24,161 nt of DNA from Dactylosporangium sp. AC04546 (GTDB taxonomy: Bacteria; Actinomycetota; Actinomycetes; Mycobacteriales; Micromonosporaceae): the NCBI RefSeq assembly GCF_022095675.1, contig NZ_JAHYSG010000153.1, positions 1-24,161 on the forward strand. Direction: 5' to 3'. The notes under the pieces are model-generated. The model did no database searches, was not told where the DNA came from, and saw only the letters and a program-made list of their open reading frames with translations. This document shows positions 1 through 6,805 of the stretch, piece after piece. The stretch's first letter is position 1, and each line of letters opens with the position of its first letter. Both the position numbers and the translations under genes were made by a program.

Positions 1-477
1 GGCGGGGACGGGGCGGCGGGTGGTCGGGACGAGGCGGCCGGCGGTAACCACAACGGCAGTGTCGTGGTGCGGGTGCCGGTCGGCGTCGCCGACCCGGGCG
101 CCCGGCTGCGGGCCGTGGTGGCCGAGACGGCGCGGGCCAAGCGTGGCCAGGCGGCCGTCGCCCAGCAGGGGTTCATGGTCGCCGTTGCCCGGGCCGGGCT
201 GGCGCGCCGGCTCAGCCGGCGTCAGCACCTCGTCAACCTCGTCGTGAGCAACGTGCCGGGACCGCCCTCGCCGGTGCGGGTTCTCGGTGCGCCGGCCCTT
301 GAGCTGGTGCCGGTCGGTGCGCTCGCAGGGAACCTCGCGATCAGTTTCCTGGCGCTGTCGTACGCGGGGCGGCTCGTGGTCACGGCGATCGCCGACCGCG
401 GGCGGTTCCCGGATCTGCCGGTCGTGCTGGCCGGCATGGAGCGCGAGTGGGCCGCACTGACCGGCACGCCCCACTGA
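1..477 (+). CDS. WS/DGAT-type O-acyltransferase, C-terminal fragment
   Basis: This is the last 158 residues of a wax ester synthase/diacylglycerol acyltransferase family protein; the N-terminal half, with the expected HHxxxDG active-site motif, lies outside the window. The frame is open from base 1 to a TGA at 475-477. The family's C-terminal (DUF1298-like) features are visible: an N-H-N-G-S segment followed by VPVGVADPGARL near residues 17-35, a run of K/R before a hydrophobic helix, and the strongly conserved NLVVSNVPGPPSP segment around residues 79-91. These enzymes normally esterify long-chain alcohols or diacylglycerol with acyl-CoA at the inner membrane or on lipid droplets, and actinobacteria usually have several copies. 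The next gene starts 15 bp downstream in the same direction, so the two probably share a transcript. The family is clear; substrate cannot be judged from this fragment. Confidence 0.85.
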   Translation, partial: GGDGAAGGRDEAAGGNHNGSVVVRVPVGVADPGARLRAVVAETARAKRGQAAVAQQGFMVAVARAGLARRLSRRQHLVNLVVSNVPGPPSPVRVLGAPALELVPVGALAGNLAISFLALSYAGRLVVTAIADRGRFPDLPVVLAGMEREWAALTGTPH

Positions 478-492
478 AGGAAGGAGCGCACG

Positions 493-954
493 ATGTCCGC
501 GACAGTCGAGCGGATCTGGCGGGACCTCACCAAGGCGTCGTTCGCGGTGCTCGGGTACGTCACACCGGCGGGCGAACCGCGATCGAGCGGCGTGGTGTAC
601 ATAGTCGACCGGCGCCGGATGTACGTAGCGGTCGCCGAGGACAGCTGGAAGGCCCGGCACGTCGGCGCGTCCGGGCGGGTCGCGGTGACCGTGCCGGTGC
701 GCCGCGGCGGCGTCATGGCGCTGCTGTTCCCGATTCCGCCCGCGACGATCAGCTTCCACGGCACCGCGACCGTGCACCCGGCCGAGGCGCTGCCGGACGG
801 TCCGCTCGCGCGCCTGGTCCCGCCGGAGCGGCGGGCCGGGTGCCGCGTCATCGAGATCGTGCCGGTCGGCCACTTCGTCACCTACGGCGAGGGTGTACCG
901 CTGGCGCGGATGCGCACCCCGTCCCTGGCCCGCGGCCGGCTGCCGGTCGACTGA
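493..954 (+). CDS. PNPOx-like split-barrel flavin/F420-binding protein
   Basis: A 153-residue protein of the pyridoxamine 5'-phosphate oxidase-like split beta-barrel superfamily, whose members bind FMN, F420 or haem. The length is typical. The N-terminal helix (VERIWRDLTKASF) is followed by barrel strands containing AVLGYVTPAGEPRSSGVVY near residues 18-36, DRRRMYVAVAEDSWKARHV near 39-58 and the Gly/Thr-rich GRVAVTVPVRRGG. This order (small-molecule strand, hairpin, S/T-x-K-x-R) is usual for the family. The ATG at 493 is chosen because AAGGAAGGAG sits just upstream (about 477-486). It is probably cotranscribed with the acyltransferase fragment and is followed by a strong hairpin. Whether it uses FMN or F420, and on what substrate, cannot be told from sequence. 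Confidence 0.75.
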   Translation: MSATVERIWRDLTKASFAVLGYVTPAGEPRSSGVVYIVDRRRMYVAVAEDSWKARHVGASGRVAVTVPVRRGGVMALLFPIPPATISFHGTATVHPAEALPDGPLARLVPPERRAGCRVIEIVPVGHFVTYGEGVPLARMRTPSLARGRLPVD

Positions 955-957
955 GCC

Positions 958-1001
958 ACCGTGGGTGGGCCGCCGCCCGCGCGGCGCGGCCCACCCACGG
1001 T
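958..1001 (+). terminator. Perfect 15-bp stem hairpin terminator
   Basis: ACCGTGGGTGGGCCG at 958-972 is exactly complementary to CGGCCCACCCACGGT at 987-1001, with a 14-nt GC-rich loop that can itself fold further. It begins 4 bp after the stop of the split-barrel gene. There is no real T-tract, which is common in very GC-rich actinobacteria. It probably ends the acyltransferase transcript and could also act on the convergent padR transcript. Confidence 0.7.
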
Positions 1002-1063
1002 CCCCCTCGATGAATGCTCACCGGAATGAGCGGTGCGGGTCGGCGTAGCGTTACACTCTGCTA

Positions 1064-1079
1064 CCAAGCGGTCGCTCGG
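1064..1079. promoter_or_regulatory. Orphan palindrome resembling a TetR-type operator
   Basis: AGCGGTCGCT at 1067-1076 has AGCG/CGCT arms around a GT centre and is flanked by CC and GG, giving an imperfect 16-bp palindrome. It lies in the gap between two converging genes, downstream of both, and is preceded by TTACACT, which could be a -10-like element. Operators of this look usually sit upstream of TetR-family genes, yet no such gene is next to it. It may be a promoter remnant; the assignment is weak. Confidence 0.25.
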
Positions 1080-1117
1080 CCGTCAACTTCCGCGGGCTCC
1101 AGCGCTGGTGAGGGCGC

Positions 1118-1633
1118 CTACTCGGGGTCGAGGCGGTCCAGGGCCCACACCGCCCATTCGTGGAGCACCTGGAAGTACCGCGCGCCGAGCTCGGAGGCGA
1201 ACAGCTCGACCGGCGGGCGGCCCGACTCGCCGGCCGCGTCGATCGCGGCGCGCAGGCGCTCGTACTCCAGCCGGCTGCCCTCGGCCTGGTGCCGCAGCAT
1301 CTTCCGGGCGTCCTCGACGTCCAGTGTGGACAGCAGGAACAGCCGGAGGGTGTGCTCGTTGCGGACCACCGGGTCGTCGTTCGGGTCGAGCACCCAGCGG
1401 CGCAGGTCGGCCCGCCCGGTCTCGGTGATCGCGTAGGTGCGCCGGCCCCGCGGGCCCTCCTCGACGACCTCTGCCAGGCCGTCGGCGGCGAGCCGGTTCA
1501 GCTCCGGGTAGATCTGGCTGTGCTGGGCGTGCCAGGCGTACCGGCGCAGGTTCCGTTCGAACTTGCGGGCCAGGTCGTAGCCGCTCGCCGGTTCGTCGGC
1601 GAGCAACCCGAGCAGGGCGTAGCGCAGCGACAT
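1118..1633 (-). CDS. PadR-family transcriptional regulator
   Basis: A 171-residue repressor-type protein. The start ATG at 1633 (MSLRYALLGLL) is preferred over the upstream in-frame GTG at 1666 because AGGAGGAGG lies about 6 nt before it. Residues 1-80 form the PadR winged helix: LRYALLGLLADEPASGYDL, then HSQIYPELNRLAADGL as the recognition region, then a wing with RRTYAITETGRADLRRWV. Residues 90-171 form the C-terminal helical dimerisation domain. PadR proteins usually repress a nearby detoxification, efflux or degradation gene and are released by a small phenolic or drug-like ligand. Here the gene diverges from an alpha/beta hydrolase, the natural target, and the shared intergenic region carries TGACATG half-sites. 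The ligand is unknown. Confidence 0.88.
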   Translation of the reverse strand: MSLRYALLGLLADEPASGYDLARKFERNLRRYAWHAQHSQIYPELNRLAADGLAEVVEEGPRGRRTYAITETGRADLRRWVLDPNDDPVVRNEHTLRLFLLSTLDVEDARKMLRHQAEGSRLEYERLRAAIDAAGESGRPPVELFASELGARYFQVLHEWAVWALDRLDPE

Positions 1634-1674
1634 GCCAACCTCCTCCTGTCCCGACACCGTACACACCTAGATAT

Positions 1675-1716
1675 TGACATGTAGATTTTGTCATGTCACC
1701 TTCTCACTATGACATG
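1675..1716. promoter_or_regulatory. Candidate PadR operator: TGACATG/CATGTCA half-sites
   Basis: TGACATG (1675-1681) and CATGTCA (1692-1698) form a perfect 7-bp inverted repeat with a 10-bp AT-rich spacer. A third TGACATG occurs at 1710-1716, overlapping the hydrolase start codon. The array lies between the divergent padR and hydrolase genes in a conspicuously AT-rich patch. TTGACA at 1674-1679 could also serve as a -35 for the hydrolase. Binding by the adjacent PadR protein is inferred from position and symmetry. Confidence 0.6.
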
Positions 1717-2758
1717 GATGCTGCTCACTGTCGCCGCGGTGATCGCCGTGGTGGTCGTCGCGCCGCTGGGGTTCGTCGTGCTGCGCCGCCGGGCGGTCGC
1801 CCGCCGGCTCGCCCTGCCACCGGAGGGCATCAACGAGAGCGGGTTCGTACGGATCGGCGGGGTGGACCAGTGGGTGCAGGTCCGCGGCGCCGACCGGGCC
1901 AACCCGGTGCTGCTGTGGCTGCACCCGCACGGCGCGTCGATGATTCCGCTGACTCCGCTGTACACCTCCCTGGAACAGCACTTCACGGTGGTGCAGTGGG
2001 ACCGGCGCACGGTCGGCCGGACCCGCCGGGCGGCACGCGGCCGCGGTGTGGCGGAGTGGACGTTCGACCGCCTCGTCGCCGACGGCATCGAGCTCGCCGA
2101 GCACCTGCGGCAGCGCCTCGGCCAGGACCGCGTGGTCCTGGCGGCGCACTCGCAGGGCACGGTGATCGGCGTCGGCATGGCCCGCCGCCGGCCCGACCTG
2201 TTCCACGCGTACGTCGGGATGGGCCAGATGGTCGACATGGAGCGCAACGAGGCGATCGCGTACGAGCGGCTGCTCGCCGCGACCCGGGCGGCGGGCCGCC
2301 ACGGGGTGGTCAAGGGGCTCGTGAAGCTCGGCCCGCCGCCGTACCCGAAGGTGGACCAGTGGACCCGCCGGCTGCGCTACGCGATGGCCGTCGACCCGGA
2401 GGGGACCACGTGGCGGAACATCGCGATCGCCAGGGTCCTGCTGATGCCGGGCTACTCGCTGCGGGACATCGTCGGCTGGTTCGGCGACGTGATGGCCTTC
2501 CCCCAGCACCTGTACGCCGAGACGATGGCGGTCACGCCCGAGCGGCTGGGCACGACGTTCGAGGTCCCGGTGCTGATCCTGCAGGGCGCCAACGAGACCT
2601 GGGCACTGCCGGAGCTGGCCCAGGAGTACGTGGAGCGGATCGATGCGCCCGCCAAGGCCTACGTACCCCTGGAGGGGCTGGGTCACATGGCCCCGTTCCT
2701 CGCCCCGGACCGGGTCCTGGCCGAGCTCACCGCGGCGCGGCTGGCGCGGCCAGCGTGA
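1709..2758 (+). CDS. Membrane-anchored alpha/beta hydrolase
   Basis: A 349-residue alpha/beta-fold hydrolase related to the proline iminopeptidase/haloperoxidase group. An N-terminal hydrophobic segment (about residues 4-25, rich in V, A and L) followed by RRR looks like a signal anchor, with the catalytic domain on one membrane face. Visible active-site elements are an oxyanion segment HPHGAS, nucleophile S148 in AHSQGT, candidate acid E296 in GANETW and H326 in GLGHMAP. The family normally has GxSxG and Asp in the third-strand GxxD position, so Ala before the nucleophile elbow and Glu as the acid are unusual but conceivable. No Shine-Dalgarno sequence is visible before ATG 1709; TTG 1688 or ATG 1718 are alternatives, and a leaderless mRNA is possible. 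It is probably repressed by the divergent PadR protein. Its 3' end overlaps the convergent kinase gene by 32 bp. Substrate unknown. Confidence 0.8.
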   Translation: MTWMLLTVAAVIAVVVVAPLGFVVLRRRAVARRLALPPEGINESGFVRIGGVDQWVQVRGADRANPVLLWLHPHGASMIPLTPLYTSLEQHFTVVQWDRRTVGRTRRAARGRGVAEWTFDRLVADGIELAEHLRQRLGQDRVVLAAHSQGTVIGVGMARRRPDLFHAYVGMGQMVDMERNEAIAYERLLAATRAAGRHGVVKGLVKLGPPPYPKVDQWTRRLRYAMAVDPEGTTWRNIAIARVLLMPGYSLRDIVGWFGDVMAFPQHLYAETMAVTPERLGTTFEVPVLILQGANETWALPELAQEYVERIDAPAKAYVPLEGLGHMAPFLAPDRVLAELTAARLARPA

Positions 2759-3881
2759 CGGTGACGGTCAGGCCGCCGTCCGGGTTCGCCGCCGCCGTGA
2801 TCGTGCCCGCGTGGGCGTGCACGATCGAGCGGACGATCGCCAGGCCCAGGCCCGTCGACGACGGGCTGGCGGTGCGGCCCGTCGTCAGGCGCTGGAACGG
2901 CTCGAACAGGCGGTCCAGGTCCGCCGGCGGGACGGGCGGGCCGCTGTTGCGGACCGTGAGCCCTTCCGGGCCGGTCGACACCGACACCCAGCCGCCCGGG
3001 TGGTTGTGGCGGACCGCGTTGTCGACCAGGTTGCCGGCCAGGCGGTCCAGCAGGACCGGGTCGCCCGTCACCGGGGCCGGGCGCAGGTCGGCGGTCACCG
3101 TCAGCGCGGCCGCCTCCTCGTCCACCGCGCTCAGCGCCGCCGCCGAGGCGAGGGCCAGGTCGTACGGTTCCCGCGCGAGGACCCCGCTGTCGCTGCGGGC
3201 CAGGGCGAGGAGGCCGTCCAGCATCCGTTCGGCGCGGGACGTGGCGGTCAGCGCGCGGCGGGCCACGTCCTCCCACTGCGCGGGCGTGGCGGCGCGCTTG
3301 GCCAGCTGGACCTCCAACCCGGTACGCACGATCGCCAGGGGAGTGCGCAGGTCGTGGGCGGCGTCCGCGACGAAGCGGCGCTGGCTGGCGAACGCCGCCT
3401 CCAGGCGGCCGACCATGGCGTCGAACGTGTCGGCCAGCTCGCGCAGCTCGTCGTGCGGGCCGGTCAGCGCGATCCGCTCGTCGAGCCGGTCCTGCGAGAT
3501 GCGGCGGGTCGTGGCGGTCAGCGTACGCAGGGGGCGCAGCAGGCGACCCGCGACGACCCACGAGATCCCCAGGCCGGCGACGGCCGTGACGAGCAGGCCG
3601 AGCGCGGACGCGCCCGCGGTGCCCAGGAGCGTCTCGCGGCGCAGCTCGGCGATGCGGGCCGCGTCGATGTCCATGGCGCGCAGCTTCTCGCCCAGCTCGG
3701 GGGCGACGCCGGGCGGGGTGCTGCGCAACTTCGCCAGCTCGGCCGGGGTCGGGTCGTGGATGTTGTTGTACAGGCTGTGGTACAGCAGCCAGTAGTTCAG
3801 CGCCAGCAGCGCCGTGCAGGCGACGACGAGCACGACCGCGGAGACGACCGTGAGGCGCAGGCGGATCGACGGGTGCCTCAC
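2727..3881 (-). CDS. CutS-like sensor histidine kinase (cassette 1)
   Basis: A 384-residue membrane histidine kinase. The GTG start at 3881 overlaps the stop of the regulator gene as GTGA. Order of parts: TM1 (about 8-31), a short extracellular loop without Cys (about 32-87, containing YNNIHDPTPAEL), TM2 (about 88-112), HAMP (RLLRPLRTLTATTRR onward), HisKA with phospho-acceptor H176 in DAAHDLRTP, then HATPase_c with N box NLVDNAVRHN, a G1-like segment RNSGPPVP where the usual Asp is Asn, and G2 TGLGLAIVRSI. It should autophosphorylate and pass phosphate to the adjacent regulator. The cytoplasmic half closely resembles the kinase at 12634-13851, but the sensor loop does not. The 3' end overlaps the convergent hydrolase gene by 32 bp. 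The signal is unknown. Confidence 0.92.
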   Translation of the reverse strand: MRHPSIRLRLTVVSAVVLVVACTALLALNYWLLYHSLYNNIHDPTPAELAKLRSTPPGVAPELGEKLRAMDIDAARIAELRRETLLGTAGASALGLLVTAVAGLGISWVVAGRLLRPLRTLTATTRRISQDRLDERIALTGPHDELRELADTFDAMVGRLEAAFASQRRFVADAAHDLRTPLAIVRTGLEVQLAKRAATPAQWEDVARRALTATSRAERMLDGLLALARSDSGVLAREPYDLALASAAALSAVDEEAAALTVTADLRPAPVTGDPVLLDRLAGNLVDNAVRHNHPGGWVSVSTGPEGLTVRNSGPPVPPADLDRLFEPFQRLTTGRTASPSSTGLGLAIVRSIVHAHAGTITAAANPDGGLTVTVTLAAPAAPR

Positions 3882-4528
3882 AGCCGGTACCCCGCCCCCA
3901 CCACCGTCTCGATCAGCGGCGGCTCGCCGAGCTTGCGGCGCAGCCGGGCGAGCGTCACCCGCACGGTGGCGGTGAACGGGTCGGCGTGCTCGTCCCAGGC
4001 CCGTTCGAGCAGGTCCTCCGAGCTGACCACCGCGCCGGCGGCGGTCATGAGGATCTCCAGCACGGCCAGCTCCTTGGTGGTCAGCGGGATCGTGCGGCCG
4101 TCGCGGGTGACCACGCGGCGCGCGGTGTCGAACGTCAGGCCGGCCCGGCGCAGCACCCGCGGGGCGCCGGCCGCCCGCCGGGCCAGGGCCCGCACCCGCA
4201 GCACCAGCTCGGCGAACACGAACGGCTTCGGCAGGTAGTCGTCGGCGCCGAGCGTCAGGCCCGCGACCCGGTCGGCCGCCTCGCCGGCCGCGGTGAGCAT
4301 GAGCACCCGGGGGCCGCCGTCGCCGGCCGCGAGGGCGGTGCAGACCTGGTCGCCGTGCAGCCGCGGCAGGTCCCGGTCGAGGATCACGACGTCGTACCGG
4401 TTCGCGGTCGCCTTGTGCAGCCCGTCCAGCCCGTCGGCGGCGACGTCGACCGCCATCCCCTGGTCGCGCAGGCCGTCGGCGACCTGCTCGGCCAGCACCG
4501 TCTCGTCCTCGATGAGCAACACGCGCAC
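3878..4528 (-). CDS. CutR-like OmpR-family response regulator (cassette 1)
   Basis: A 216-residue response regulator with receiver domain (1-118) and OmpR/PhoB winged-helix DNA-binding domain (about 122-216). Acidic pocket E7/D8, phospho-acceptor D51 in ILDRDLP, T79 and K101 in DYLPKPF are all present. The C-terminal helix contains TVRVTLARLRRKLG and ends in VVGAGYRL. From memory, the sequence style matches Streptomyces CutR (MAVDV near 25-29, HGDQVC, WDEHADPF). The gene starts with GTG at 4528 with no strong Shine-Dalgarno and is translationally coupled to the kinase gene. It diverges from the lipoprotein-exporter operon, so that operon and itself are the likely targets, probably via the 11-bp-period repeat at 4552-4568. 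Confidence 0.93.
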   Translation of the reverse strand: MRVLLIEDETVLAEQVADGLRDQGMAVDVAADGLDGLHKATANRYDVVILDRDLPRLHGDQVCTALAAGDGGPRVLMLTAAGEAADRVAGLTLGADDYLPKPFVFAELVLRVRALARRAAGAPRVLRRAGLTFDTARRVVTRDGRTIPLTTKELAVLEILMTAAGAVVSSEDLLERAWDEHADPFTATVRVTLARLRRKLGEPPLIETVVGAGYRL

Positions 4529-4551
4529 ACCCGCAGTCTCGGCGACGCGGG

Positions 4552-4568
4552 GTTACACGGGTGTTACA
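4552..4568. promoter_or_regulatory. Candidate regulator-binding direct repeat (cassette 1)
   Basis: GTTACACGGGTGTTACA contains GTTACA twice with an 11-bp period, the layout typical of tandem OmpR/PhoB-family half-sites on one DNA face. It lies 23 bp from the regulator start and 46 bp from the lipoprotein start. A related element (13 of 17 bases identical) occupies the equivalent position at 11928-11944. The role as binding site is inferred. Confidence 0.6.
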
Positions 4569-4574
4569 GACGCG

Positions 4575-4590
4575 GCAACGGTACCGTTGC
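4575..4590. promoter_or_regulatory. Perfect 16-bp palindrome before the lipoprotein gene
   Basis: GCAACGGTACCGTTGC is fully palindromic and lies between the direct-repeat element and the lipoprotein start at 4615. It could be an operator for a dimeric regulator or fold in the 5' leader as a hairpin. No matching palindrome is seen in the second divergent region. Confidence 0.4.
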
Positions 4591-4614
4591 GGCCTCCCGG
4601 TTCCACTGGAGCCC

Positions 4615-5118
4615 ATGACGAGACGTGTGTGGATCGCCGGCCTGGCCGGACTGGCCGGGCTCGTGCTCGGGATGGCCGCGTGCACGGCACCGCCCGGCGC
4701 CGGCCCGGCGGCACCGCCGGCCGCCACCGCCGACGCCCGGGAGCAGGCCCTGCGGCACGCCCGCTGCATGCGCGAGCACGGCGTGCCCGAGGCCGACCCG
4801 GTCGTGAACGCGGAGGGCGGCCTCAGGATCGGCGGCGGGTACGACAAGGGCCAGATCGACGCCGAGGTGCTGGCCGCCGCCATGGCGGCCTGCCGGCCGT
4901 ACGAGCCCGTCCTGAGCCCCGAGGACCGCTCGGCGAAGCTCGACGCCGCCCGGGAGGAGTCGCGCTGCATGCGCGCCCACGGCGTCGAGGACTTCCCCGA
5001 CCCGGAGCCGGACCTGGACCGCGACGTGCCGGAGTCGATCCGGCTCGACCCGCAGTTCGACGAGGCCGAGGCGGCGTGCATCCGGCATGGCGGCCGGTCG
5101 CCCGCCCCGTCGCGATGA
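4615..5118 (+). CDS. Cys-rich lipoprotein with duplicated CMRxHG motif
   Basis: A 167-residue predicted lipoprotein. The N-terminus MTRR plus a hydrophobic stretch ends in a lipobox GMAAC, with C23 as the lipid-modified Cys. The mature part has two copies of a motif, CMREHGVPEADP and CMRAHGVEDFPDP, each followed about 50-60 residues later by a further Cys (CRPYEP and CIRHGG). This suggests an internal duplication stabilised by disulfides outside the membrane. I recognise the motif from uncharacterised actinobacterial proteins but know no function. It is the first gene of the exporter operon, diverges from the regulator, and its stop overlaps the adaptor start as ATGA. It could be a cargo binder, a chaperone for the exporter or a modulator of the kinase. 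A longer paralogue is encoded at 11216-11902. Confidence 0.85.
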   Translation: MTRRVWIAGLAGLAGLVLGMAACTAPPGAGPAAPPAATADAREQALRHARCMREHGVPEADPVVNAEGGLRIGGGYDKGQIDAEVLAAAMAACRPYEPVLSPEDRSAKLDAAREESRCMRAHGVEDFPDPEPDLDRDVPESIRLDPQFDEAEAACIRHGGRSPAPSR

Positions 5119-6149
5119 GGCGCCGGACCGCGCTGTGGGCGCTGGGCGTCCTCACGGCCGGCGGCGCCGCCGCGGCCGCCGGCGGCCTGCGCGTCGGCCG
5201 CGCGGGCGGCGGGCGCGGCGACCCGCGCGCCGGGCTGCCGCCGGCCACCGCCGAGGTGACCCGCCAGACCATGGTCGACACCTACGAGCAGGCGGGCACC
5301 CTCGGCTACGGCGCCGAGACGACCCTCGCCGGCCGCGCCGCCGGCGTCGTCACGCGGATGCCGCTCGTCGGCGACGTGATCACCCGCGGCCAGGCCGTCT
5401 ACCGCGTCGACGACACGCCCGTCGTGCTGCTCTACGGTGACATCGCCGCGTACCGCACGCTCACGCCGGGTGCCACCGGCGCCGACGCGCGCCAGCTGCG
5501 CGACAACCTGGCCGCCCTCGGCTACGGCGGGTTCACGGCCGCCGCCGTGCGCCGCTGGCAGCGGGACCTGGGCCTGCCCCGGACCGGGGCGGTCGAGCTG
5601 GGCCGGGTGCTGTTCGCCCCCGGCCCGATCCGGGTCGCCGCGCTGACGGCCGGCGTCAACGCGTCCACCGGCGGCGGAGACGAGCTGCTGCGGTACACCG
5701 GGACCGACCGGAGCGTCACCGTGCTGCTGGAGGTGTCGAAGCAGCGGCTCGCCCGGGCCGGCGTCGCGGTGGCCGTGCGGCTGCCCGACGGGCGCCCGGT
5801 CGACGGCCTGGTCGAGCGCGTGGCGACGGTCGTCGAGCAGCCCGCAGGCCCCGGCGCGCCGCCCGAGACCCGGATCGAGGCGCGGGTGCGCCTCGCCGAC
5901 CCGGCGGCCGTCGCGGGCCTCGAGGCCGCCGTGGTCACCGTCGTGTTCACCGCCGCCGAGCGCCGCGACGTGCTCACCGTGCCGGTCGCGGCGCTCGTCG
6001 CGTTCGCCGACGGCGGCTACGGCGTCGAGGTTGTCGACGGCCCGGCCACCCACCTCGTCCGCGTCGAGACGGGGCTGTTCGCCGGCGGCCGGGTCGAGGT
6101 CACCGGCGCCGATCTGCGCGAGGGCCTCACCGTCGGGATGCCCTCATGA
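5115..6149 (+). CDS. MacA/HlyD-like adaptor with peptidoglycan-binding domain
   Basis: A 344-residue periplasmic-adaptor-like protein for a MacB-type exporter. [11 protein letters not shown] and a hydrophobic Ala/Gly segment form an N-terminal signal anchor. A barrel-sandwich/lipoyl half follows ([19 protein letters not shown], then [13 protein letters not shown]). Between the halves, at about residues 118-165, lies a PG_binding_1-like domain ([31 protein letters not shown]), where Gram-negative MacA has its alpha-helical hairpin. The C-terminal half holds [21 protein letters not shown] and a membrane-proximal barrel ending [14 protein letters not shown]. The usual role is to link permease and envelope. 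With no TolC in a Gram-positive, binding to peptidoglycan is a sensible substitute. Start and stop both overlap neighbours as ATGA. Confidence 0.88.
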   Translation: MRRRTALWALGVLTAGGAAAAAGGLRVGRAGGGRGDPRAGLPPATAEVTRQTMVDTYEQAGTLGYGAETTLAGRAAGVVTRMPLVGDVITRGQAVYRVDDTPVVLLYGDIAAYRTLTPGATGADARQLRDNLAALGYGGFTAAAVRRWQRDLGLPRTGAVELGRVLFAPGPIRVAALTAGVNASTGGGDELLRYTGTDRSVTVLLEVSKQRLARAGVAVAVRLPDGRPVDGLVERVATVVEQPAGPGAPPETRIEARVRLADPAAVAGLEAAVVTVVFTAAERRDVLTVPVAALVAFADGGYGVEVVDGPATHLVRVETGLFAGGRVEVTGADLREGLTVGMPS

Positions 6150-6805
6150 TCGAGCTGGTCGAGGTGACCAAGGTGTACCCCGGAGGCGTCCACGCCCTCG
6201 ACGGCGTCACGCTCGGCATCGCCGCGGGGGAGCTCGTCGGCGTCGTCGGCCCGTCCGGCTCGGGCAAGTCGACGATGCTGCACATGCTCGGCGCGCTCGA
6301 CCGCCCCACCAGCGGGCGGGTCAGCGTCGCCGGCCACGACCTGTCCGCGCTGACCGACCGGCAGCGCTCCGCCCTGCGGGCGACCCGGATCGGCTTCGTG
6401 TTCCAGCAGTTCCACCTCGCCGCCGGCGTGCCCGCCCTGGACAACGTCGCCGACGGCCTGCTGTACGCCGGTGTGCCGCTGCGCCGCCGCCGCGAACGGG
6501 CCGCGGCCGCGCTCGACCGCGTCGGCCTCGGCCACCGCCTGGGCCACGAGCCGCACCGGCTCTCCGGCGGCGAACGGCAGCGGGTGGCGATCGCCCGCGC
6601 GGTGGTCGGCGAACCGCCACTGCTGCTGGCCGACGAGCCGACCGGCAACCTGGACTCGGCCGCCGGTCACGGTGTTCTGGCGGTACTGCGGGAGCTGCAC
6701 GCCGCCGGCACCACGGTCGTCGTCATCACCCATGACCGCGACCTCGCCGCCGGGCTGGACCGCCAGGTCCGCCTGCGCGACGGCCGCCTGGAGGAGGCGC
6801 CGTGA
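6146..6805 (+). CDS. MacB-type ABC transporter ATP-binding protein (cassette 1)
   Basis: A 219-residue single-domain ATPase of the LolD/MacB/FtsE type. Walker [10 protein letters not shown] (35-43), Q-loop in [11 protein letters not shown], signature [14 protein letters not shown] (about 139-152), Walker [13 protein letters not shown] (about 159-170) and the switch His in ITHDRD are intact. It should energise the permease encoded immediately downstream, with the adaptor on the outer side. In this family the complex usually works by mechanotransmission, extruding antibiotics, peptides, lipids or lipoproteins rather than importing solutes. The gene overlaps the adaptor (ATGA) and permease (GTGA), so a fixed stoichiometry through coupled translation is likely. 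Its closest relative in the window is the ATPase at 9490-10170. Confidence 0.95.
   Translation: MIELVEVTKVYPGGVHALDGVTLGIAAGELVGVVGPSGSGKSTMLHMLGALDRPTSGRVSVAGHDLSALTDRQRSALRATRIGFVFQQFHLAAGVPALDNVADGLLYAGVPLRRRRERAAAALDRVGLGHRLGHEPHRLSGGERQRVAIARAVVGEPPLLLADEPTGNLDSAAGHGVLAVLRELHAAGTTVVVITHDRDLAAGLDRQVRLRDGRLEEAP

Noticed and set aside
4293..5114. N-terminal extension of the first adaptor
   Set aside because: The region codes for the regulator and lipoprotein in other frames. The adaptor's signal anchor starts at 5115 with an ATGA overlap.
2727..6053. An 1108-codon minus-strand frame covering the first kinase and beyond
   Set aside because: Only the last 384 codons have kinase features. 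The upstream part is antisense to the adaptor and lipoprotein genes and reads as low-complexity shadow.
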